A model generated the notes under the pieces. It was not told the DNA's origin, ran no database searches, and saw only the letters and a program-made list of their open reading frames with translations. From an uncultured Collinsella sp. (lineage in GTDB: Bacteria; Actinomycetota; Coriobacteriia; Coriobacteriales; Coriobacteriaceae): a DNA stretch of 25,376 nt. Shown in pieces: positions 8,233-15,290 of the stretch. Position numbers and translations under genes: made by a program. Position 1 is the first letter of the stretch, and each line of letters opens with the position of its first letter. Location of the stretch: assembly GCA_902493545.1 (NCBI GenBank), contig CABUQI010000007.1, forward strand, positions 1 through 25,376. Direction: 5' to 3'.

Positions 8233-10179
8233 GTGCGCGTGGCCGGTCACGACAACATACCAACGCTTGCCGAGCAGGTTTCGCGCGTTCCCACACAGCC
8301 CGGATGCTACCTTTGGAAGGATGCCAAGGGCGATGTCATCTACGTGGGCAAGGCGAAAAACCTGCGCGCCCGCATGCGTCAATACGTGACACTGCAGGAT
8401 GAGCGTCAAAAGATCCCGCTGATGATGCAGCTGGTGGCGAGCTTTGACTACATCGTTGTCGAAACCGAGCATGAGGCGCTTGTACTCGAGCGCAACCTGA
8501 TCGGCCAGTACCATCCGTACTTTAACGTCGACCTCAAGGATGACAAGAGCTACCCCTTTATCGCCATTACAAAGGGCGACCTGTATCCCGCGATCAAATA
8601 CACGCGTGAGCGTCATAAGCCGGGAACGCGCTATTTTGGACCCTATACCGATAGCCGTGCGGCACGTGAGACGATAGATACGCTGCGCAAGGTTATCCCC
8701 ATCTGTTCCGCATCCTGTGCGGAGTGGCGTCGTTGTCGCCGTATCGTTGAGTCCCACAAGGGCGAGGAAGACATCGTCAATATGATTTGCGCGCAAAACG
8801 GGCGTCCCTGCTTTGACTACCATGTCGGGCGCGGCCCGGGTGCGTGTGTCGGCGCGATTTCCCCGGCAGACTATGCCAAGAACGTCAAGCGTGTCGAGCG
8901 CTTTTTGTCGGGCCATCGCAAGGATGTCGTCGATGAGCTGACCTCCGAGATGACGGATGCCGCCGAGGCGCTCGACTTTGAGCGCGCGGCACGCGTCAAA
9001 CGTCGTTTGGAGGTCATCAGGGGTCTGGACGATCGTCAGCAAGTCGTTTTTCCCTCCAGTGTCGATATCGATGTCATCGGGTTCTATCGCGAGGAGACCA
9101 TCTCCGCCGCTTGCGTCTTCGTCGTTCGCGAGGGCCGAACAGTTCGCACCTGCGAGTTCATTCTCGACAAGGGTCTTGATGTTGACGAGGAAGAGCTCCA
9201 GTCGGGCTTTCTTAAGCGCTATTACGACGAGACGGCTGATATTCCAGCTGAGGTCAACCTTTCCGTCGAGCTTGAGGATGCGGAGGCGCTGGGGGAGTGG
9301 CTTGCGGGCAAGCGTGAGCGTTCCTGCCATCTCCATAGGCCGCAGCGTGGCGAAAAGCACCGTCTGCTCGATATGGCATCCAAAAATGCGCGCCATGCCC
9401 TCATGCGCTACATGATGCGAACGGGGTACGCTGACGACCGCACCAATCAAGCGCTCCTGGAGCTCGAAAGTGCGTTGGCGCTGCCATCGCCGCCGTTGCG
9501 TATCGAGTGCTTCGATATCTCTACACTGCATGGCACCTTTACGGTCGCCTCGATGGTGGTGTTTACCAACGGGCGCGCCGACAAGAGCCAGTACCGTCGT
9601 TTTAAAATTCAGGCCGAATTGGACGAGGCAAACGACTTCGTGTCGATGTCCGAGGTTTTGGGACGACGCTATGCTCCCGAGCGCATGGCCGACGAGCGCT
9701 TTGGCTCGCGCCCCGATTTGCTCGTTGTCGATGGCGGTAAGCCGCAATTGACCGCTGCGATCAAGCAACTTGAGGCTCTTGGGCTCGATATACCAGTTTG
9801 TGGCTTGGCGAAGGCCGACGAGGAAGTTTTTGTGCCTTGGGACGAGACTCCTGTCGTGCTTCCGACCGGGTCTGCTTCGCTCTATCTAATTAAACAGGTA
9901 CGCGATGAGTCCCACCGATTTGCCATCACGTTCCACCGTGAGTTGCGCGATAAAGCCATGACGGTTTCGGTGCTCGATGACGTTCCAGGCGTGGGACCCA
10001 CCAGAAAACGTGCCCTTATGCGCCATTTTGGCTCGATGAAGCGTTTGCGCGCGGCGAGCGAGCAAGAGATCGCGAAAGTTCGCGGCATACCTGCCGATGT
10101 TGCCAAGGCGGTCCACGAGGCGCTCGTTGCATGGAATGCCGAGCGCGCCGAGGCGGCGGCTGGCCATTCCGATAGCTAA
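8233..10179 (+). CDS. uvrC: UvrABC excision nuclease subunit C
   Basis: A 648-residue dual-incision nuclease of excision repair. Order of domains: GIY-YIG nuclease (GCY at 24-26, YVG at 37-39), a cysteine-rich segment (about 158-205), a UVR motif that binds UvrB (around ALDFERAARVKRRLEVI), an RNase H-like nuclease domain (ECFDIST and LLVVDGGKPQL), and a helix-hairpin-helix pair at the C-terminus (VPGVGPTRKRALMRHFGS). The cysteine segment is unusual, with an insertion and one missing cluster ligand; see findings. The likely start is GTG at 8233, directly after the murJ stop, but GTG at 8239 is also possible with AGGTG upstream. It is the last gene of the ybaK-murJ-uvrC run. Confidence 0.97.
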   Translation: MRVAGHDNIPTLAEQVSRVPTQPGCYLWKDAKGDVIYVGKAKNLRARMRQYVTLQDERQKIPLMMQLVASFDYIVVETEHEALVLERNLIGQYHPYFNVDLKDDKSYPFIAITKGDLYPAIKYTRERHKPGTRYFGPYTDSRAARETIDTLRKVIPICSASCAEWRRCRRIVESHKGEEDIVNMICAQNGRPCFDYHVGRGPGACVGAISPADYAKNVKRVERFLSGHRKDVVDELTSEMTDAAEALDFERAARVKRRLEVIRGLDDRQQVVFPSSVDIDVIGFYREETISAACVFVVREGRTVRTCEFILDKGLDVDEEELQSGFLKRYYDETADIPAEVNLSVELEDAEALGEWLAGKRERSCHLHRPQRGEKHRLLDMASKNARHALMRYMMRTGYADDRTNQALLELESALALPSPPLRIECFDISTLHGTFTVASMVVFTNGRADKSQYRRFKIQAELDEANDFVSMSEVLGRRYAPERMADERFGSRPDLLVVDGGKPQLTAAIKQLEALGLDIPVCGLAKADEEVFVPWDETPVVLPTGSASLYLIKQVRDESHRFAITFHRELRDKAMTVSVLDDVPGVGPTRKRALMRHFGSMKRLRAASEQEIAKVRGIPADVAKAVHEALVAWNAERAEAAAGHSDS

Positions 10180-10271
10180 ACACGAGCCTAAACAACTGAT
10201 ATACATGATTGCGCGATTTTCAACCATTTATTTCGCCATGATTGCCTGCTGATTTCGGGTTTTATTAACGC

Positions 10272-10283
10272 TAAAACGTTTGA
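10272..10283 (+). promoter_or_regulatory. LacI-type operator-like palindrome TAAAACGTTTGA
   Basis: The site is symmetric about a central CG with one mismatched pair. Its TAAAACGTTT core is identical to the perfect palindrome upstream of gap at 22979-22992. CG-centred A/T-flanked palindromes are typical of LacI/CcpA-family operators. No regulator gene is present in the window, so the binder is unknown. Confidence 0.4.
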
Positions 10284-10342
10284 CTAACCCAAGCGAAAAC
10301 CCTGCTATCCTGCGGGTTGACGAAGACTGATATCTCACCTCG

Positions 10343-10425
10343 CCGATACATACTGTCTGGCGAATCATTTGTCAATGAATTCGGTGAACGGTAGTAAATA
10401 CCGTTCAAGCGTATGTATGTATCGG
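10343..10425 (+). repeat. Nested inverted repeats in the leader of the sialic acid cluster
   Basis: An outer perfect 11-bp pair, CCGATACATAC (10343-10353) and GTATGTATCGG (10415-10425), encloses an inner perfect 9-bp pair, TGAACGGTA (10385-10393) and TACCGTTCA (10399-10407), with loop GTAAA. The inner element looks like a dimeric regulator operator, and the whole could also fold as RNA or cruciform. If the promoter at 10447-10474 is correct, both lie upstream of transcription and act as DNA. Confidence 0.65.
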
Positions 10426-10446
10426 TCGCCGAGCGCGGCACCTCAG

Positions 10447-10474
10447 TTGGGTTCGTCGGTAGGTAAGGTATATA
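10447..10474 (+). promoter_or_regulatory. Candidate promoter of the sialic acid transporter genes
   Basis: TTGGGT at 10447-10452 and TATATA at 10469-10474 are 16 bases apart; TATATC at 10471-10476 gives an 18-base spacer. The implied start near 10482 would give a leader of about 60 bases including the hairpin at 10491-10514. An earlier TTGACT (10280) paired with TATCCT (10306) has too long a spacer. Confidence 0.35.
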
Positions 10475-10490
10475 TCGTCCGCAAGTTGCG

Positions 10491-10514
10491 CGGGGGCACG
10501 TCTAGGTGCTCCCG
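10491..10514 (+). other. Leader hairpin before the binding-protein gene
   Basis: CGGGGGCAC and GTGCTCCCG form a 9-bp stem (one G-U pair in the plus-strand RNA) with loop GTCTAG. It ends 20 bases before the ribosome binding site AGGAGAA (10534-10540). It could stabilise the 5' end of the message. No U-tract follows, so a terminator is unlikely. Confidence 0.5.
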
Positions 10515-10543
10515 AGTAAGATTCTCTATTGATAGGAGAAGAC

Positions 10544-12157
10544 ATGGCCATCATCAACAAGGGTATGTCCAGGCGTTCGTTCCTCGGCCTCACCGGCAGC
10601 GTCGCTGCTGTCGCCGGCCTTGGTCTCACTGGCTGCGGTGGCAGCTCTAGCGACGAGGGTTCCGCTTCCGGCTCCACCGATTCCGCCAACCGTGGCGGCG
10701 GCGTGATCACCGCTGGTTCCGCTTACGCTCCGTCCAGCTTCGATCCCGCCAGCACCGGCTCCGCTGTGGGCCTGGGTGCTAACTGGCACGTCGTCGAGGG
10801 CCTCTACGGCATCGATTACCACGACTACAGCACCTTCAACGAGCTCGCCACCGACGATCCCAAGTCTGTGGACGACACCACTTTCGAGGTCACCATCCGC
10901 AAGGGCGCCAAGTTCTCCGATGGCACCGAGGTCACCGCTGACGATGTCGTTGCCTCCTACACCGCTTGCGCCGCTTCCGCTACCTATGCTCCGTTCTTCC
11001 AGCCCTTCGAGTCCATCGAGGCCAAGGACGCCAGCACCGTGACGGTCAAGACTAAGGTCCCCAACTTCTCCCTGCTCAAGGATCGTCTGGCCATCGTCCG
11101 CGTTACCCCGGCCACCCAGACCGAGGAGGATCGCGCCAAGCAGCCGATCGGTTCCGGCCCCTGGATGTACGACTCTATCTCCGATACCGAGATCACCCTG
11201 GTTCCCAACCCCGAGTACAACGGTGAGTATGCTGCCGAGGATAAGAAGATCCAGTACAGCATCCTGACCGACCCCACCGCTCGCGTTACCGCTCAGCAGG
11301 AGGGCTCCACGCTCGTTATGGAGCTCGTTACCGCTGACGCCGTCGACCAGCTCGAGAGCGCCGGCTGCAAGATCGATAACGTTCAGGGTTTCGGCACCCG
11401 CTTCATCATGTTCAACGTCGCCAAGGAGCCTTGGAACAACGTCAAGGTCCGTCAGGCTGTCATGTATGCGCTCGACACCGAGAAGATGGTCAGCAACACC
11501 TTCGCCGGCCTTGCCACCGCTGCCAGCTGCTACCTGCCCAAGAGCTTCACCAACTATCATGAGGCTTCCACGGTGTACAAGACCGACACCAAGAAGGCTA
11601 AGAAGCTCATCGAGGAGTCTGGCATCACCCCGGGTGCCATCACCCTGCGCACCACCGACAACGAGCAGATTAAGGGCATGGCCGCCCAGGTCAAGAACGA
11701 CCTCGACGCTCTCGGCTTCGATGTGACCATCCAGACCGATACCTCGCCGGCCACCTACGCCGCCATCGACGGCGGCGAGGCCTACGATATCCTCCTTGCC
11801 CCTGGCGATCCTTCCTGCTTCGGCGCCGACCCCGACCTGCTGCTCAACTGGTGGTACGGCGACAACGTCTGGATGCAGACCCGTTGCCCGTGGAAGGAGT
11901 CCGCTGAGTGGCAGAAGCTCCACGGTCTCATGGACGAGGCTCTTGCCGCCGAGGGCGACGAGCAGCAGAAGAAGTGGAACGAGTGTTTCGACATCATTGC
12001 CGACAACGCCGTTCTGTACCCCGTTGTCCACGTCAAGACCGTCTCCGCTTCTTGGGACGATCCGTCCACTGCGCCCAATGGCGAGGCCCTCGATGGTTTC
12101 AAGGGCATCGGCACGACGAGCATGTCCTTCAGGGGCGTTGCGACCGTCAAGGCGTAA
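10544..12157 (+). CDS. Lipoprotein solute-binding protein, peptide/sialic acid ABC family (SBP_bac_5)
   Basis: A 537-residue extracellular, membrane-anchored binding protein of the dipeptide/oligopeptide/nickel class. The N-terminus has a twin-arginine-like SRRSFLG (residues 9-15), a hydrophobic stretch, and a lipobox LTGC with the lipidated cysteine at 31, followed by a serine/glycine-rich linker. The body shows class features such as GGGVITAGSAYAPSSFDPAS and the ARVTAQQEGS and FNVAKEPWNNVKVRQAVMYALD segments. Start ATG 10544 has AGGAGAA five bases upstream. It is first in a run with permeases, ATPases, NanA, a ROK kinase and NanE, so sialic acid is the likely ligand; the fold alone would also allow peptides. 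Codon use is strongly biased like that of gap and pgk, suggesting high expression. A hairpin-filled gap separates it from the permease. Confidence 0.88.
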   Translation: MAIINKGMSRRSFLGLTGSVAAVAGLGLTGCGGSSSDEGSASGSTDSANRGGGVITAGSAYAPSSFDPASTGSAVGLGANWHVVEGLYGIDYHDYSTFNELATDDPKSVDDTTFEVTIRKGAKFSDGTEVTADDVVASYTACAASATYAPFFQPFESIEAKDASTVTVKTKVPNFSLLKDRLAIVRVTPATQTEEDRAKQPIGSGPWMYDSISDTEITLVPNPEYNGEYAAEDKKIQYSILTDPTARVTAQQEGSTLVMELVTADAVDQLESAGCKIDNVQGFGTRFIMFNVAKEPWNNVKVRQAVMYALDTEKMVSNTFAGLATAASCYLPKSFTNYHEASTVYKTDTKKAKKLIEESGITPGAITLRTTDNEQIKGMAAQVKNDLDALGFDVTIQTDTSPATYAAIDGGEAYDILLAPGDPSCFGADPDLLLNWWYGDNVWMQTRCPWKESAEWQKLHGLMDEALAAEGDEQQKKWNECFDIIADNAVLYPVVHVKTVSASWDDPSTAPNGEALDGFKGIGTTSMSFRGVATVKA

Positions 12158-12205
12158 GACTCGCTTGAGTCTATATGCAGGATGTCGGTCGTTGGGACCG
12201 TATCC
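12157..12205 (+). other. Two hairpins directly after the binding-protein gene
   Basis: AGACTC and GAGTCT (12157-12172, loop GCTT) begin at the last base of the stop codon. GGAT-CGGTC pairs with GACCG-ATCC (12180-12205) with small bulges. Neither has a U-tract. Together with the next two hairpins they would give the binding-protein message a structured 3' end that slows exonuclease decay. Confidence 0.5.
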
Positions 12206-12219
12206 TCATAGTTGAAACA

Positions 12220-12253
12220 AAGACCCGGGCGGCAACGATGTCGCTCGGGTCTT
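12220..12253 (+). terminator. Strong intercistronic hairpin, possible partial terminator
   Basis: AAGACCCGGGCG (12220-12231) pairs with CGCTCGGGTCTT (12242-12253), a 12-bp stem with one G-U pair and a 10-base loop. The downstream TTGTAATG is a weak tail, so readthrough into the permease is expected. Such elements commonly raise binding-protein level relative to permeases. Confidence 0.6.
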
Positions 12254-12256
12254 GTA

Positions 12257-12274
12257 ATGAGTATCCGTACTCAT
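12257..12274 (+). other. Fourth hairpin before the permease gene
   Basis: ATGAGTA and TACTCAT form a perfect 7-bp stem with loop TCCG, three bases after the preceding stem. It ends 29 bases before the permease ribosome binding site. Confidence 0.5.
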
Positions 12275-12314
12275 ATACCAGTTGGTCCTACCGACAAAAG
12301 AAAGGGGAGAGAAC

Positions 12315-13271
12315 GTGAACAACTTGCTACGTTTGATTGGAAGGCGTCTTGTGGCGCTGCCGATCATGGCATTGGGCGTCACCGTCCTGGTGTTCTTCCT
12401 TATGTCGTTCTCCAAGACCGACCCCGCCTACACGGCGTTGGGTGACGGTGCCTCGCCCGAGGCGGTTGCCGAGTACCATGAGAAGTATGGTCTGGACGAC
12501 CCCTGGCCCGTGCGCTACGTGCGCTATATGGGCGATTTGATCCATGGCGACATGGGCACCTATGGTGCTGCTCGCAACTCCGTTGCCAAGCGCATCTCCA
12601 CGGCCCTGCCCGTCACGATGCAGCTGACCTTCATCGGTCTTGCCATCGGTGCGGTCGTTTCGTTTTTGCTCGGCGTCATCGCGGCACTGTATCGCGACAA
12701 ATGGCCGGACCAAGTAATCCGTGTCTTTTCCATCGCCGGCTTGGCAACCCCGTCGTTCTGGCTTGCCGTTCTGTTGATCCTGCTGTTCTCTTCCTACCTT
12801 AAGGTGCTCCCGGCATCGGGCGCTCTGCCTCACTTCACCACGAATCCGGTTGGCTATCTGGGGCGTATGATCATGCCCGCTATCGCCTTGGCATTTCCGC
12901 TGACGGGCCAGATGACTCGTATCGTGCGTACCGCCATGGTCGAGGAGCTCGACAAGGATTATGTCCGTATGGCTCGCGGCGCCGGCGTTCCCGAGAAGGT
13001 CGTCGTCGGCATCAACGTTCTTCGCAATGCGCTGATCACCCCGGTCACCACCCTCGGTCTTAAGATCGGTTACCTCATGGGCGGCGCCGTCGTCATCGAG
13101 GTTATCTTCAACCTCCCCGGCATGGGCACCGCGATTCTGCAGGGCGTTCAGGGCAACGAGGCGAACCTGGTTCAGGGCGTCGTCATCGTCGTTGCTCTTG
13201 CCTTCATCATCATCAACATCGTGGTTGACATGCTCTACCTGCTCATCAACCCGCGCATCAGGACGGTGTAG
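12315..13271 (+). CDS. ABC transporter permease, DppB/OppB type
   Basis: A 318-residue integral membrane permease of the binding-protein-dependent transport family. It has a hydrophobic first segment after the basic MNNLLRLIGRRL start, an extracytoplasmic region with the typical GLDDPWPVRYVRYMGDLIHGDMGTY pattern, and the cytoplasmic EAA-type loop (VEELDKDYVRMARGAGVPEKVVV) that contacts the ATPase. It ends LLINPRIRTV as DppB proteins do. The start is GTG at 12315, with GGGGAG about five bases upstream; an in-frame ATG at 12282 lacks a site. It pairs with the permease half of the next gene, whose start follows three bases after its stop. Confidence 0.92.
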   Translation: MNNLLRLIGRRLVALPIMALGVTVLVFFLMSFSKTDPAYTALGDGASPEAVAEYHEKYGLDDPWPVRYVRYMGDLIHGDMGTYGAARNSVAKRISTALPVTMQLTFIGLAIGAVVSFLLGVIAALYRDKWPDQVIRVFSIAGLATPSFWLAVLLILLFSSYLKVLPASGALPHFTTNPVGYLGRMIMPAIALAFPLTGQMTRIVRTAMVEELDKDYVRMARGAGVPEKVVVGINVLRNALITPVTTLGLKIGYLMGGAVVIEVIFNLPGMGTAILQGVQGNEANLVQGVVIVVALAFIIINIVVDMLYLLINPRIRTV

Positions 13272-13274
13272 ATT

Positions 13275-15290
13275 ATGGTAAAGATTCGAGAGAAGCAAAC
13301 CGAGCAGCTCGAGAAGGCTGCCTCCAAGGGGCTCAAGCTCGGTGGCTGGAAGAAGATGACGCTGTCTTCTAAGATTGCCGCCGTCGTGCTGGTGCTGGTC
13401 GCCCTGACTGCGATTCTGGCGCCCCTTCTTGCCCCCTATAGCCCGGTCGAGATCTTTACGGCTCGCCAGGCTCCCGGCAACGGATTTATCTTCGGTACCG
13501 ACGATAAGGGTCGCGACATTCTGTCGCGTATGCTCTACGGTGGTCGTTACTCGCTGATTATCGGCTTTGGCGCCACTGCCATGGCTCTGGTCTGCGGCTC
13601 GGTCGTGGGCGCCCTTGCAGCGGTTTCGCGCAAGGCTGTCTCCGAGACGATCATGCGTATCCTGGACATCATCATGTCCATCCCGGGCATCGCCCTCGCG
13701 GCCGTCTTCGTCTCCATCCTGGGCAACTCCGTGCCGTCGATCATCTTCGCCATCGGCTTTATGTACACTCCGCAGATTGCTCGTATCGTGCGCGCCAACA
13801 TCGTGTCCGAGTACGGCGAGGACTATGTCCGCGCGGTCATCGTTTCCGGCGCCAAGGCTCCGTGGATTTTGATCAAGCATGTTCTGCGTAACTGCATTGC
13901 CCCGATCATGGTCTTCACCGTTACGCTGGTCGCCGACGCCATCATCTTCGAGGCCTCGCTGACCTTCATCGGCGCTGGTATCCAGGAGCCCACCGCTACC
14001 TGGGGCAACATCCTCGCCGACGCCCGCGGCGGCGTGCTCGCCGGCCGTTGGTGGCAGGCACTGTTCCCGGGCCTGGCCATCATGATCACCTGCCTGGCGC
14101 TCAACATCCTCTCCGAGGGCATTACCGACGCCATGGCCGCTGCTCCCTCCGCCGCCCTGGATCCGACCGATTCCTCCAAGCGCCGCGAGGCCGACCTGCT
14201 GGTTTCCGACCCCGTTCGTGCCTACAAGGAGCAGGCTCAGTCCCTCTCCGCTCGCCTTGGCGCCCTGCGCGATGTCGAGCTCAAGCGTGATGATCGCCAT
14301 GTGCCCGATGAGTCCGTTGAGCCGATCCTTTCGGTCCGCGATTTCTGCATCCAGTTTGAGCACCACGGTGATATCAACGTCGTCGACCACGTTAACTTTG
14401 ACGTCCGTCCCGGCCAGACTATGGGCCTGGTAGGCGAGTCCGGCTGCGGTAAGTCCATCACCACGCTGGCCATCATGGGCCTGACCGACGATGACGAGCA
14501 TCTTTCCGGCGAGGTTCTCTGGGAGGGCCGCGACCTGCTCAAGATGAGCAAGAAGGAGTGGTTCGGCCTGCGCGGTACCGATATCGCCATGGTCTACCAG
14601 GACGCCCTATCTTCGCTCAACCCCTCTATGCTCATCTCTGCCCAGATGAAGCAGCTCACCAAGCGCGGCGGCACCCGCAGCGCCGAGGAGCTCCTGGAGC
14701 TTGTGGGCCTCGATCCCAAGCGCACGCTCGAGAGCTATCCGCACGAGCTTTCCGGTGGACAGCGTCAGCGTGTCCTGATCGCTATGGCCCTTACCCGCGA
14801 CCCCAAGCTGGTCATCTGCGACGAGCCCACGACCGCTCTGGACGTTACCGTCCAGAAGCAGGTCATCAAGCTGCTCAACGATCTTCAGGCCAAGCTCGGC
14901 TTTGCCATGATCTTCGTTTCGCACGACCTGGCGCTGGTCGCCGAGGTCGCCCATAACATCACGGTTATGTACGCTGGCCAGGTTATCGAGCAGGCGCCCA
15001 CCAAGGAGCTGCTCACCAACCCGATCCACGAGTACACCCGCGGTCTTTTGGGCTCCGTTCTGTCCATCGAGAGCGGCTCGGGCCGTCTGCACCAGGTCCC
15101 CGGCGCCGTTCCCAGCCCGCGCGATTTCCCCAAGGGCGATCGCTTTGCGCCCCGCTCGAGCCATCCGCGTATTGGTCTGGACACCCGTCCGGTCTTCAAG
15201 CGCGTTCCCGGCACCGAGCACTTTTATTCCGAGCTCCCCGACGATGTGCTCAAGGCAAATGGTTTGACCCCTCACGCGGAGGTGATGTAG
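13275..15290 (+). CDS. Fused ABC permease (DppC type) and ATPase (DppD type)
   Basis: A 671-residue fusion. Residues 1 to about 290 are a DppC-type permease: a basic N-terminus, first membrane segment around 30-50, GTDDKGRDILSRMLYGGRYSL, and the EAA loop EDYVRAVIVSGAKAPW. A charged linker (about 290-345) leads to an ATPase with Walker A GESGCGKS at 387-394, signature LSGGQ at 492-496, Walker B VICDEP at 513-518 and switch histidine H550. A C-terminal oligopeptide-transporter tail follows, including GTEHFYSELPDD. There is no stop or frameshift at the junction, so the fusion is real. As I recall, the SiaEFGI system of Corynebacterium glutamicum and SatABCD of Haemophilus ducreyi are the same four-gene type, which supports sialic acid as substrate. 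The stop codon directly abuts the next start. Confidence 0.93.
   Translation: MVKIREKQTEQLEKAASKGLKLGGWKKMTLSSKIAAVVLVLVALTAILAPLLAPYSPVEIFTARQAPGNGFIFGTDDKGRDILSRMLYGGRYSLIIGFGATAMALVCGSVVGALAAVSRKAVSETIMRILDIIMSIPGIALAAVFVSILGNSVPSIIFAIGFMYTPQIARIVRANIVSEYGEDYVRAVIVSGAKAPWILIKHVLRNCIAPIMVFTVTLVADAIIFEASLTFIGAGIQEPTATWGNILADARGGVLAGRWWQALFPGLAIMITCLALNILSEGITDAMAAAPSAALDPTDSSKRREADLLVSDPVRAYKEQAQSLSARLGALRDVELKRDDRHVPDESVEPILSVRDFCIQFEHHGDINVVDHVNFDVRPGQTMGLVGESGCGKSITTLAIMGLTDDDEHLSGEVLWEGRDLLKMSKKEWFGLRGTDIAMVYQDALSSLNPSMLISAQMKQLTKRGGTRSAEELLELVGLDPKRTLESYPHELSGGQRQRVLIAMALTRDPKLVICDEPTTALDVTVQKQVIKLLNDLQAKLGFAMIFVSHDLALVAEVAHNITVMYAGQVIEQAPTKELLTNPIHEYTRGLLGSVLSIESGSGRLHQVPGAVPSPRDFPKGDRFAPRSSHPRIGLDTRPVFKRVPGTEHFYSELPDDVLKANGLTPHAEVM

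Larger units (their letters stand above)
10180..10543 (+). promoter_or_regulatory. Regulatory region between uvrC and the sialic acid transporter
   Basis: This 364-base stretch holds no credible gene. No convincing terminator for uvrC was found in it. From left to right it contains a TAAAACGTTTGA operator-like site, a nested pair of inverted repeats, a candidate promoter and a leader hairpin, each listed separately. The density of symmetric elements marks it as the main control region of the downstream cluster. Confidence 0.7.

Noticed and set aside
8047..9768. 573-residue open frame antisense to murJ and uvrC
   Set aside because: It crosses the boundary of two well-defined genes and has no recognisable motif; coding bias explains it.
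10280..10311. TTGACT...TATCCT as the promoter of the sialic acid cluster
   Set aside because: The 20-base spacer is too long for a standard sigma-70-type promoter. The pair at 10447-10474 has better spacing.
10467..10472. GGTATA as an E. coli-type NanR site
   Set aside because: NanR of E. coli needs at least two spaced repeats. Only one copy is present and it overlaps a TA-rich promoter-like stretch.
10526..12031. 501-residue open frame antisense to the binding-protein gene
   Set aside because: Its composition is repetitive G, V, L and D typical of a reversed highly biased gene, and the sense frame has a clear signal peptide and family features.
12327..14501. 724-residue open frame antisense to the permease genes
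   Set aside because: It is low-complexity, rich in D, G, H and R, spans two clear genes on the other strand, and has no ribosome binding site or family motif.
13275..15290. Permease-ATPase fusion as a frameshift or lost-stop artefact
   Set aside because: The frame passes smoothly through a 55-residue charged linker with normal codon use, and no internal start or ribosome binding site stands out at the junction.
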